A stretch of DNA of 64,000 nt from assembly GCF_051014685.1 (NCBI RefSeq), contig NC_135060.1, positions 6,510,001 to 6,574,000 on the forward strand, read 5' to 3'. A program made the position numbers and the translations under genes. A model generated the notes under the pieces. It was not told the DNA's origin, did not search any database, and worked only from the letters and a program-made list of their open reading frames with translations. Origin of the DNA: Ptiloglossa arizonensis (lineage: Eukaryota > Arthropoda > Insecta > Hymenoptera > Colletidae). This document shows positions 12,496 through 23,992 of the stretch, piece after piece. Numbering within the stretch: the first letter of the stretch is position 1; each line of letters begins with the position of its first letter.

Positions 12496-15464
12496 GCGAG
12501 ACAACCGATGAGAAATAAGGTGGGGAAGAAAAATGAAAACGGTGAACAAAAACGGGAAAACGAACAAAAAAAAAAACACAAAAAAAGAAATACAAAAAAC
12601 GAGAACACTAGGTCAATTAACGGAGATGCCTCTACGAATGCGACGCCGCGTCGATCCGCGCGCGCCCGTGGTAGAACACGCCGATGATACGAGAATTTTT
12701 TCGCCGAAGGGGGTCCCGATCGCGAGGGTCTCACGCTTTTTTTAACGCGCTTCCTCCTCTACTCGCCCGACGCGATCGGTGCCCTTTCGCTCTCTTTCGC
12801 TCTCTCTCTCTCAATTTCGCGTAATCTTTCTCGCTTTTTTTCTCTCAATTCTTAACCCGCGAGTCGAAACGAGACTATTCAACCCCGTATAGACACCACG
12901 AGACCGGAAATCGAAGAACGTCCCCTGGTCCGTGAGAGAAAGGTACCCGACCACGGTCGAGATCCGATCGTTACCCTCGGTTCGAGATCGATCTCGAGGT
13001 CCGAGCGGAGCACCGTCGCTTCTGAGAACGATTTATCGACCGAGCGACGAAATCTGGGTCAAACGTAAAATTTAATGAGCACAGGTGTGCCTCCATTGAG
13101 CCCGGGAATGGTATTTCGCTTTGAGCGTCGATGAAACTTTAACGATCATTTTTCACGGTGAGAGTTCGCTCGCGTCTCGCCCGAAAAAGCTTCGATAGGA
13201 AGCTCGCGACTCCCCGTGACGAAGTTTCGCGTTACAGGGGACGAACCGGGCCGAAGGATACCGTTCGAAGGTGAACCGTGTAACGAGATGTCGTTTCGCG
13301 AATTCCCGCCGGTCGTTGTTCCCTCGTGTTGAGAATCTAATTTAAAACACGGCCCGGTTTCGCGTGTACGGACGGGAATCAACCGGCCGGCGACGCGACG
13401 CGATACAAGGGGACAAAAAACTTGGCGAAAACGGTTTTCCATGGGCGGAGGAGAAAGCGGTGCTATAAATAAAACCGCGCGGTTCGTTTATACCCCGGCG
13501 TTCTATAGCGAATTAAGTGTTCGCGCAGCGCGCTCGAGAGCGCCGCGCGGCTGCGACTCTTCCACAGGGTGTTTCACGAACGGTGGACGGGTGAGTTGAA
13601 TTTCACAGATGTATCGTTAGGAACGAACCAATTCTTTTGTCTCTCGTTGCGAGCTTTCGAATAGGAACCTTCTAGATATTTTCGTCAACGTTCTCGTTCC
13701 ATTGGTACCAATAGCGTGATTCTAGTTTTGAGTTAGCCAGGACTCGCGAAACGTTTACATTGGGAAATAATTTCATCATTTCGTTCTTGGAATCTATAAA
13801 AGGAAGGAATCGGTTTCTTTGATGATTTACCTCGTTTAAAGTGAAAGGAATTCGCGCGAGGTACGGTCCTGTTTCCGGTTCGCACGTGTTTGTACTATTC
13901 GGAGACGGAACCACCACAAGGGTAAGGAACGTTGATAAAATTGGTCGCGATGGATCGGTTCCATCGATGTACAATTTCAATTGGTGCGTACTATTCCCTG
14001 GTCGCTTCTATTGGATCGTTCGAACGAGTTGTTTGAGCAACGAAGAGACTTCTCTCGTCCCTGTGCCGCTCCGCTCGTCTACTTTCCGGTTTCGAACAGT
14101 ACGCACGATCGTTTCAAATCGAGCTAGTAACCAGAACAATTCTTTATACTCGGACACTCGAGTACTCTCGACACTCGTGCACGATCTGCTCGAGTGGTCT
14201 GTAAACGCTTCTAATTTCTTTTTCCGTTATTCTTCCGATAACAGCGATACGCGTCGAACGCTGCCGATAACTGTTTCCGTGAAAACAGGTGTACCGTGAT
14301 CCAAAGCGTCCAGTGTAAACACCTTTACCGTTTCCCGCGAATTATTTTCCTCGATGACACTTTAGAGAACGCTTGCAAGATAACCGTGCAACGCGAAAAC
14401 GATCGTGGATCTGCGAAGATAGTACACACGACTTTTCAAATTATTTCTACGCGTTGAATACACGCTCGAGGACACCACCGTTTATGTAACGCCCTGTAGA
14501 ACGTGTGTCGTGTCGCCCTATTTTAATAGCGACACTTGCACACCTCGGATAACGTTTGTACAACGTTCGTATTTGCACAGCTACTCCGTGGAACCGCGTA
14601 CAACGTTGCGCGACACCATTTGTCCACAGAATTGTAGATTATCGTCGAAGGATGATCGAAGAAACACGAAAATTAAATTTGTCTCGATGTACACGCTCCT
14701 GTAAAACTTTCGTTTCCCGAATACGGTCTCTTTCTGTTAACAAACATCGCGCAACGCGATTTCCATGCGGACGTTGTCGCTCGAAAACCGTGAAACGTAG
14801 CTGTTGTTAAAGAATTACGAACTGACGCACGTTGAGAGTATATTTAAAAAATATTATTCACTGACGTCAACCAGAATCGATTATTCGATCGTTAGAATTC
14901 CTCTTTGGTGAGTCTCTATAATTTTTCTAGACTTCAAAATTGAATTTTCAATCGTAACTCCGTCTTGGGTGAATATTATTCGAGCTTCGACGAGTCGTTG
15001 AAAGATCACGAATTCGTCTCGAGATTTGAGATCTTCTCAGAAGCGAACGCATCGACGATTACAATTCGGGGTACGGTATGCGCTTCCGGTGCTTCGTCGG
15101 ACAGCTTTCGAGGGACTCTGTCGTCGATTTACGCGAAACGTGTCTCGAGAACGAGAGGAGTAGAACCACCGTGGCCGAATACGCGAAAGGAGAAGCTATT
15201 TCCGCGCGGTATCGAGCTTTCGTCGGGTCTCTTGACTTACGAGCTCGCGGTGAGAACATTCGCCATCGACATCGAAACATTCCCCCGTCGAGTTCTCGAG
15301 ATTGGCATCGGTGGTCTGAATTTTACGACCAGCGAGATTTACTCACGTGTACAAGGTGTACGGTGATGTCCACGGAAAGAGAGCACAATTCGAATAGACG
15401 TTCCGCGTCGGCGGAGCGCGAGCCTCGCGTTCAATTGTCTACGACGCGGACGACTGGTAACCGG

Positions 15465-15484
15465 AAAAAAAAAAAAAAAAAAAA
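15465..15484. repeat. Poly(A) run of 20
   Basis: An uninterrupted homopolymer with no adjacent retroelement body that I can recognise. Confidence 0.9.
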
Positions 15485-18400
15485 TCGAACGAAGAAGAGA
15501 AACGAACGGACCGTTTGTTCGCGAATCAAAGCGACGAAGAATAAGAGAATCTCGTACGTCAAAGTCCCGAACGAAAAGCCGACGCTTCGATTGTCCACGT
15601 AAATAATGAACACCTCCCGATGAATTTACGCGCGGTTCGATCGCCAGCCAGAAGATTCTCGATGCGTTCGATTCGTTTTACATTCCAGCGACGTCGAACC
15701 GATTCGTTCGGTGCGAAAACTTCGTTCTCCTTTTTCGTTTAATTTCGTAGCTGTGCTTGCACACCGGACAGACATTCGACGTTGTTTCTTCATCGTCCAC
15801 GTTCGTGAAACATTTCCACCTTTCGTGTAATTGTACACATTTTTAGTATTATCCTTTCGGGTAAAACATTTCCGACCTTGATGTGCGATAATTTTAGAAA
15901 AAAATTTGTTCTCGATGGTACGACAAAAATATTTTAAAGGAAATGGCTCAAAGTGGTGACCGTAGCTCGGTAAATTTCCAATAGCTTCGGGTACAAATCT
16001 GTGAGAAAGAATAATTATTCCCTGTGCGAGAGAATCAACAGTGTACTTAAAATCTTGATAAATACTCGGGAGTTTATTGCAACTGCGAGACTGAAAAAGA
16101 CTCGGAGGTCTTTTTTCTAATCGCAGCGCGGTAATTTAACACCGTGAGCACGGCTACTGTAAACTGCAAAAATTGCTGCACGAAAGAATCGATAAATAAA
16201 GAGAGAGAGAGAGAGGGGAAGGGGGAGAAGCATGGCAAAAATTGCTCCCGCTAAACGCTAAAGCGATGCTCGCGCGAGCACGCGGGCGAATCCTGAGATT
16301 TCCGGTTGAAGGAACGTCAATCGACCCTTTAAGGAGAAATCTATACGCAAAAAAGAAAAAAAAAAAAAAATCGGTGTCTAGAAAGTCTCAGCTTCTACTC
16401 TATTTTTTACTCTAGACTTCGTGTTTTACTAATCTGTAAGGCTCTTCTGATAAATAAATCCGTAAGAGGGCGCTCCGTTCTGGGGCAAGAAATACCATTA
16501 GATGCGCGACGGTAATTTATCGTGCCATTTTGATATAACGAGACAATTGAAGAAGGGTTAAGGTGCCCGGAGGTGCTCTGAAAACGCGGATACTATGGCG
16601 CGGGGGTGTCAAACGTTCCCTCGATATGCTTCGTGGTAAATATCGTTGCTACGGATCGTGGAAAATCGATCGTGGAAAATCGATCGCGGATCGAATGAAT
16701 CGATCGACCCGAATCGTCGTCGGAGAGTAACGAGGGAACGGGTTGACGGGTGTTCTCTGGTGTTACGATGTCTTAACTATAGAACTGAATCAAAGAAGAA
16801 AAGAGAAAACAAACTTTTCACTATGTTATAGTTGAAACGTTAGCTATGTAAAATATCACCCCGGCTAAAAACGATTAGAAGAGAGCGGGGAGTACGGACG
16901 CGACACAGTCTTCTGTCTGTTTGGAAGTTGTATCGAAGTGATCCAACGAGGGTCGCGATGCGTGTACCATGTTAATTGTTTACCACGAACGAACGGTTGA
17001 TGTCGCACGAGTTACTCGCCGGTTCGACGAGTCACGGTATCGATGCTTTGTCGTTGTTCGACATGGGGGAACACCGATGAATCGTTTGACCCGATATCGA
17101 GGTGTCGTTCCTCCGAGAAATCAAAATTAATATTAATAACTTCGCACACCAAACTCGCAACAACGAAGTCTTTCGTTTCGCAACGATTCGCGGGCGAGAA
17201 CTTTTTTTTCGCGATCTACAACCGAAAAAAAGAAAAAGAAAAAAAAGAAAAATATTTCTAAGCAATAAGAAGTACAATAATGTTTGTCAACGCGGACGAG
17301 TTAAACGTGACGAGGTGAAAGCGTCCAAACCACCGTACCGAAAGAGTAAACGATTCCTGGAAGCGTTCGCGTGATTCATCGAAATTATTCGCACGTAAGA
17401 AAACAACAAGTTACCGTCGCTCGTCGTATTGTCGATAATTCCATTGAAATTGTTACGAAAAAGAAGAACAAAGAAAAAGAAAAAAAAAAAAACCCCCCGG
17501 AGAAGAGCACGAGCTCTCCTCTTTTTTCCAACGTCTGTCACGGTTTCCTTCGTCCTTGTCGCGGGTTAGGTTTTTAGCCGGGGTCGGACGCGACGCATCA
17601 AAAATAATAAAAAGGAAAAAAATGCAAAAACGCTATGATTTCACTCCGAACGTCTCTTCGTTGTGTATGTGTACATATTAGATCGCGCGTGACGCGGTTC
17701 TTTCGTCCAGATCCGTCGTCGCAAGCTTTAAACTTCTACGAAACGCAATCTCTCGGGTGCACACCGATTTGGGGCTCGCGTCGAACCGGAAGCGAACCCT
17801 CGATACGCGTATCTCGCTTTCGCTTTCGTTGTACCGTAACCCGTATTCATCTTCGAGGTATCGACGACGTGCTCGGGTAAACAGAATCTCGCGAGAGCTT
17901 TCCAAGCTTTCGACGTTCCCTTTTCGCGATCGTTTCGATGTTTATTTACCGCGAGGATATACACGGAGTAGTTGTTTCGGTGACCGAGAAGTCGTGGCAG
18001 CTGTTTAAAATATTTGTTTACGGATATCGTACCGACAGCTTACGAAGATAGCAACGGTGTTCGGAATTATTTCAATTGCAAATTCCTAGGTTATTGTACG
18101 ATTAGATATGTACCTGGTTTCGATCCGACGTAATGTTCAAGATAGATCCTACTCGATCGAGTTATGCAATCGTGTTTCGGTACGTAAGATTAAATCGTTG
18201 TGTATTTTACGGTACAAACGTCTATATACGACGTGTACGATTTCAACGAACGAGATCGATCGATCGAATCGAAGAAATATTTTAAACGAGTCAGATATCT
18301 CGAACAGTACGTAACACCTTGTTATAATATCCAGTACGAGAAAAACGCGAAGAAAATCCCGACATCGTTTTCGATTTACAGCCGTTATTGTGCCAACTTC

Positions 18401-19292
18401 GTCTCGCAGCAAATGCTACGAGAAATATTCGAATAAAATTTTCTATTTTCCAGCAAAAATTTCGTACACCGATCCTACCGAGAGAACGAATCGAAGCGAT
18501 CCATAGACCGCTACGATCATCTTTGAGAATAGCAAGAATTGTAAATAATAAAATCAGATAGTTCAGCTCGAAACGACAATAACGACGATACTAAAAATGA
18601 CTGTAACTCGACGACAAAGATCAAATTCTTCGTCCTCCTCCGTTGAAACAACGAGTACGAATGCGTTTAAAATTACTCCATCGATTCGAACGTTTCGATG
18701 ATATGCCATTGCAAAGTTATCCAACTGAAAAAAAAATTGAATCGAAGCACCTCCAGCTGAAACACCGAACAATTACTCCGTTATTCCACTCGAGAAACAC
18801 AATAAAAGTGTCGATGCAACATCGAGACACGTGCGCGAAATTACCCCGATTACCTCGCGCTACTCGATATCGATACAACCGTCTACTCCTCTGTAATACG
18901 AATACGTTTTCCCAGCACAAGATCTTTCGATACACGCGTATCGTTTACCTCGAGTTTCGTTTAATATACTATATTGTATATCGTAAACGCCCACGTCTCT
19001 GTGCACCCGCGAAACCGCCAAACCGAGCAGTATTAAATTCCTCAGCGATAACGAGATTCTAAATACTTTAAAGTCGCTCAAGGGGAAATAAGGAAAGGGA
19101 ACGGAGTGTTGGACGGGAGGGGGTGGGACGGGGAGGGGCCGAAAAGCGTTTCGAAACTCGCTGAAGAAGAAAAGGAGGGTAATGGTGCCTGTATTACAAA
19201 GAAAGGGTCGAGGCGTTGCTATTTTTCTTTTTCTTTTTTTTTTCTTTTTTCCCTCCAGATGCAACGCGGAATGAAAACGACGAGAACTACGT

Positions 19293-19346
19293 ACGACGAC
19301 GACGACCACGACGACGAAGACGACGACGACGACGACGACGACGACC
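19293..19346. repeat. GAC trinucleotide repeat
   Basis: About 17 GAC units with rare interruptions. In one frame it reads as poly-Asp, but the frame has no supporting flanks, so I treat it as a microsatellite. Confidence 0.9.
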
Positions 19347-20603
19347 AAAAGGGGATGAAAGTGAGGAGTCGAGGGGGGTTTGGAAGTAGAATGTGCGGAG
19401 CTGGTCCCTGGCAGTTTTCCGGGCGGCCTCCATTATTAACGGTTAATTACATTTTTGTACCTAGCTGCTAGTTTTGTACTAGTTTTGTAACGTACCTCAC
19501 CACCGGACGTGCTGTTATTGCATATTTTAAGCGGTTGTTAAAATGGAAGGTTGATCGATCACTAGCGGGTGCTCGCTGTTATGCTGTGGTTGTACGATCG
19601 ATGATCGTCGCGACGCTAGAGGCTACCTTGTGTGGTAAACACGACCGGAACGCCGTAAATATTTCATTTTCGTTCGAAGGTTACGACCTAGAGATTTCGA
19701 CGGAGTGGTGGTCGATTATACGGGGAGATCTCCGATGCTTTCTCGGTAATTTCGGGACGGATTTCCGGAGACGAAACGCGCGACAAAATTTCGTCGATCG
19801 CGATCATACGAAGATACTCTCCTCGAGAGTAGCGTATCGAACGGCAGAAGATCGAGAAACGTACGCGGAACCGTCTCGGCCACCGAGATGACCATAATTT
19901 CGTTACGACGGGTATAATAAAATCGGATCGACGAGAATTACTCTCGTCCCGACCCATTCGATCGCGATTACCACGTTCGGTAGATCGTTTCGCGTAAGCA
20001 GCGTTCCGAGGCGTCGCCCGAAAGATCGAGGGTGCTTCAAAGAGCCATTTCAGCGATGAAAATAAAACGCAAATCAATATACAGGGTGTACCGTGTTGGA
20101 TACAGGCGAACATCGTCCAAATTATCGGTGAATTAATTAATCACGTTTCGAAGTACAAGCGTCTCGAACAATTCGACTATCAACGGAAACGTTTACAGAT
20201 CAATTTTTCTCCCATCGTGGTTTCGAGAGGAACGTAAACAACGATCGGTATTATTCAAGATTGCACGATATCACGCGTAAGTTGAACCTATTGATCGATA
20301 AACATTACGTTTAATCGCAAAAGATAACGACTTCGAATAACACGAAACAAGTCGCGTTTGTCCCTGGAAAAGCTACGCGAAATTTCCACCGAGATTCCAT
20401 ACGATTCGTACGACGAGAGTAACCACGACGATTTCGCGAATCGATCGAACACGCGTACACTCTGTACGCTTCACCGTTACGATAATCGGTTACGCGATGT
20501 GAGAAAGTGTCTCGTTAGTTTTCAAATTTGTCGCGAACACGCTTGCGAGGAGCCGAGCGCGGCCATCGTTTGATCTCGCTGAAATGTTCGATCGCGCGTA
20601 AGC

Positions 20604-20724
20604 AATCAAAAACAAAAGAAAAACGAAAAAAAAAACAACAAAAAAAAGAACGCGAGAGAAAAATAAAAATATTTAAAAGAAAAAAAATCAAAAAAAGAAA
20701 AAAAGAAAAGAAGAAAGAAGAAGG
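20604..20724. repeat. A-rich low-complexity tract (A/AAG/AAC)
   Basis: About 120 bp is almost purely A with scattered G and C. It is the longest of several similar tracts between 11.4 and 20.7 kb, all A-rich on the plus strand. Confidence 0.85.
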
Positions 20725-20948
20725 AACGCACGAGTCGATTCGTGAGGCGGATTGTACAGGATGCGAGCATGCGTCGCGAGCAAAGACGAGTTACCTGTTA
20801 TATTTTACACGGTGGGAATCGGAGTGTGTGTCGCCTTCGACGCGGCGTATCGTTCACGCTTGTCGTTGTAAATTAAGAGATGCGATTCGACACGGCGACG
20901 GCGCGCGTGCTATGTAAATAACGCCCGGTGAGTCCGCGCGCGTTGTAA

Positions 20949-20954
20949 ATAAAG
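20949..20954 (+). terminator. Possible poly(A) signal of an unidentified transcript
   Basis: AATAAA lies in a TGTAAATAAAGG context, preceded by further TGTAAATA words, as often seen at insect 3' ends. No coding gene can be tied to it. Confidence 0.2.
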
Positions 20955-21534
20955 GCGGAACCGCGTGCTTTCATCCTTGATACGTTGTTGCGAAAATCAT
21001 GTAAAAATCGTGGCGAGCGGGGACTCGGCTCGCGATGGACTACGGAGAGCAATTTCTCGCTGTCCGAGCGCAATGACGGCTGTACTAGATACGTCGTGAT
21101 ACGACTTTGACGATAACGGTACAATATTAACGATTATTGTCCTAGAGCATAGAATAGCAAGATGATATTCCAATAATAAACTGCGAGATCGTAGATATCG
21201 CAAATTTCACTCGATGTGTCTGAGTCTCGGTGCTATTGTATTCATTTACTCCCCTGTGTATCCTTGGTGAGACACGAGAACACGCATCGTTACGTCCGGT
21301 TCTTGATTCTCGTCGCAAATTTCGCGCAAACTGAGATCCTTGGACCCGACGACGATACGTTTCGTCAGGAATTTGTCAGTCACGGTGTGTGAATTGGCGA
21401 AATTATTTTCGAAAGAAAGACGAATAATTTTGTAACGATCGAGAGAACGTGACAAGCATAGGGAGACTGCTCTCCACGATCGAAGAAGAACAAACGAAAT
21501 ATTCTCTCGATTATATTCCAAACGAGCATATGTA

Positions 21535-21660
21535 TTTATACGAGAACGTATAAACGGTACATTCCACGGATTATTTATTTATATACGGGCAGGTAAACAC
21601 GGTATATTTCTCGGGTAATTATACGCTCCTGTACGGGAACGTATAAACGGTATACTCCTT
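21535..21660. repeat. Degenerate ~47-bp tandem repeat
   Basis: The word gaacgtataaacggta occurs exactly at 21544 and 21637, and a diverged middle copy (aggtaaacacggtata) sits halfway at about 21591. This gives roughly two and a half units of 46-47 bp. Confidence 0.6.
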
Positions 21661-23000
21661 GAAATAAAAGAAATTCTTTCTTATTGCAATTCACCTCGAA
21701 ATATCTCAACGATCTTACATCGTTCGATTCTTATTACATAAATTTGTTCGTTTCTTTCGTAGATTCGTTCACCGAGGACGATTCGAAATTACGAGCGAAA
21801 CGTTTACACGTTCTTAAATAAATGTTACGTTACGTGCTCGTACCAATGATATTTATCATTGCTTTGTATTCGCCGATACCGCTCGCGATTGTGTCGTTGT
21901 TCCTCGCGAATAATCTCAACCGTGCATATTTGATTCCACATGCGATACCAATGATTTTACATTTCCTCCGACCACCTTGATCCGCGTGTACCTACGTCCA
22001 CCGATTCTTTTCTGTCTTACATCGTGTCAAGTGAGCGGAAAACGCGATACCGTGTCGTTCGAAATGGAGTATTACATAACCGTTCGTTGAAAAAATGAAC
22101 CGCCGTGATCCAGCCGTTTAACTGTGCATTCAATTGGAAAAGCGCGATACCATTCGCGCGTTGTACTATTAGTTACAGCCAGAAGTTCTCATTGTGACAC
22201 AATCTTGCGTGAATTAATATTCCGCTCATGAATAATTCACGAGCACGCGCGAAAAGTACATTTCTCAAGGAAATATCCGTCGGTTGGATTTGATTTATTT
22301 CTTCGATCTTGTTGTCGTCGATCAATCTCGTAAATCTTGCCCAACGTTTCGATGGTATTTATTACGAACGTTGCCGATAATAAATATCGTTTGAACTCTC
22401 TCCACGGTTCGCGGCGTACCGATTGATCGATGGAAATTCTAAAATTAACCGCGACGCACCTTTCTTCGTTTATTTTTATTCCGCGGCCATTATCGTTCGA
22501 TTGTAAGGACGTCGACGCGAGCAACGAAAAGAAAAAGTAAATAAACGAGATGCGGGCAACACGTTTCGTTATCAAGGCCTGACCTAACCTCGCGGTACTA
22601 GAGAGTTTCGAAATTCCACACACGAAGTCCCCTCTGGTTTCCTCTTGCCCTTGTTTACTCGGCAAAGAGGAATTACTCGACGCCCACGGTAGATGCTCGT
22701 CGACTATCTCCAACGCGAATACGAGTGGTGCGCGACCGAAAAGAAAAATCCTCGACCCTCGTGGTACGACATCTTGATTTCGTGTGGCCGTTCCCCCGAA
22801 AATAAAGTTTAAAAATCATCGAGCGCCGGTGGTTCCACCGCACACGCTTCGCCTGTAGGCGTGCGCGCGTTCATGACCCCTTTTTCCCCAGACATTGGCC
22901 AGGAAATGTAGGTCGTCCGACGAAGGAGTCCTCAAGCTTCGCGTTACATAAATGCACCTTAACCCCCGTCTTTGCACAGACGCACTGTAAATACAACTGC

Positions 23001-23992
23001 AGGTCTCTTTCACACTAACGTTTCTCCAAACCGATTAATTTTCATACGTAAATCGGATCGACGATATCGGAGGAATATCGATTGAAACGCATTGAAAAAA
23101 GAAAAAATGTTTGCGTCGTTCCGTGTCGACGAGAACCAATGTCTTCTCGAAGCTTCGATTACAAGAACGTGGAAATAAACGGTTCGGTTTGTAAATAGCG
23201 ATCGAAAATCGACGAATCGGATACGTCGAATGATCGTCGAATACTCGTTTATCTTTGCGTTTTGTTTGCGAATCGTTCTTAAAAATTTCTTTTCGAGATA
23301 ACGTCAGAGGGTCGAAACGTTCAATGGTAGATTTGCTCGTCGAGCTCCAATTACGTAACTAAAAAAAAATACGCGTCCCTGATTTTTGACCGCTCCACAA
23401 AACCAATGAAGTTTCATCAAACTCGGCGCTAGATACGCGCGACACAGAAAATTATGCAAATTGGTTCAACCGGAGTAACGATAGATTATACGCTCGACGG
23501 TTCCCGCAATTCGTGTTTCAATTAACACGTGAATTTAAAAGGGTGAAAATAATCGTTCCGTGATCCGATCGAACGACGAAATACATTGAAAAAAAATGAA
23601 CAAATTTTATTCCAGTAAAACGCTCAATGATACATCCGTAACATTTATACCAACGAATTCGTTCACAGTGGAAAGTAATTTTATTCCACGATTCAAATTC
23701 GAATCTCCTATTCAACGAGAAACATTCAACTTCTACATCCAGTTCGTGGTCCAATAAATAAATTTCTCTAATATTTTCGACAAATTCTCTTCAATCTCGT
23801 ACATCGAGAAGGAGGAAGCTTCTAAAATGAATAAAAAATTTCAACCACAGAAGAGAATTCGTTCAAAATTTTGATCAATTATTTTTATTCGTTGAAAATT
23901 CGAATTCGAATCGGAGTTGTGGCTCGTTTCGGAGGTGTCGTCGCTTCAAAGCTTGCCGGACCAGCAAAAGAACGTTAGTGTGAAAGAGGCCT
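23001..23992. repeat. Inverted-repeat pair bounding a 992-bp segment
   Basis: The 22 bases at 23001-23022 are the reverse complement of 23971-23992 with a single mismatch at the fourth base from the outer end. The shared core reads CTCTTTCACACTAACGTT. This is the arrangement of terminal inverted repeats of a small DNA transposon. However, no target-site duplication is visible (CTGC on the left, TAGT on the right), and the interior has no transposase frame. It could be a MITE, a decayed element or two solo ends. Confidence 0.5.

Larger units (their letters stand above)
10801..21240. other. Gene desert rich in low-complexity DNA
   Basis: The first few hundred bases are probably GPCR 3' UTR. 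Beyond them I find no open frame with a recognisable domain or plausible exon chain. The stretch holds microsatellites (CA, CT, CAAA, GTTC, GA, GAC) and about ten A-rich tracts, most of them on the plus strand. An AATAAA in a TTGTAAATAAAGG context near 20949 could end an unannotated transcript. Long non-coding RNA or distal 3' UTR cannot be excluded from sequence alone. Confidence 0.5.

Noticed and set aside
22237..22713. 158-codon minus-strand frame
   Set aside because: No recognisable family, no splice partners, and composition like other chance frames in this CpG-rich DNA.
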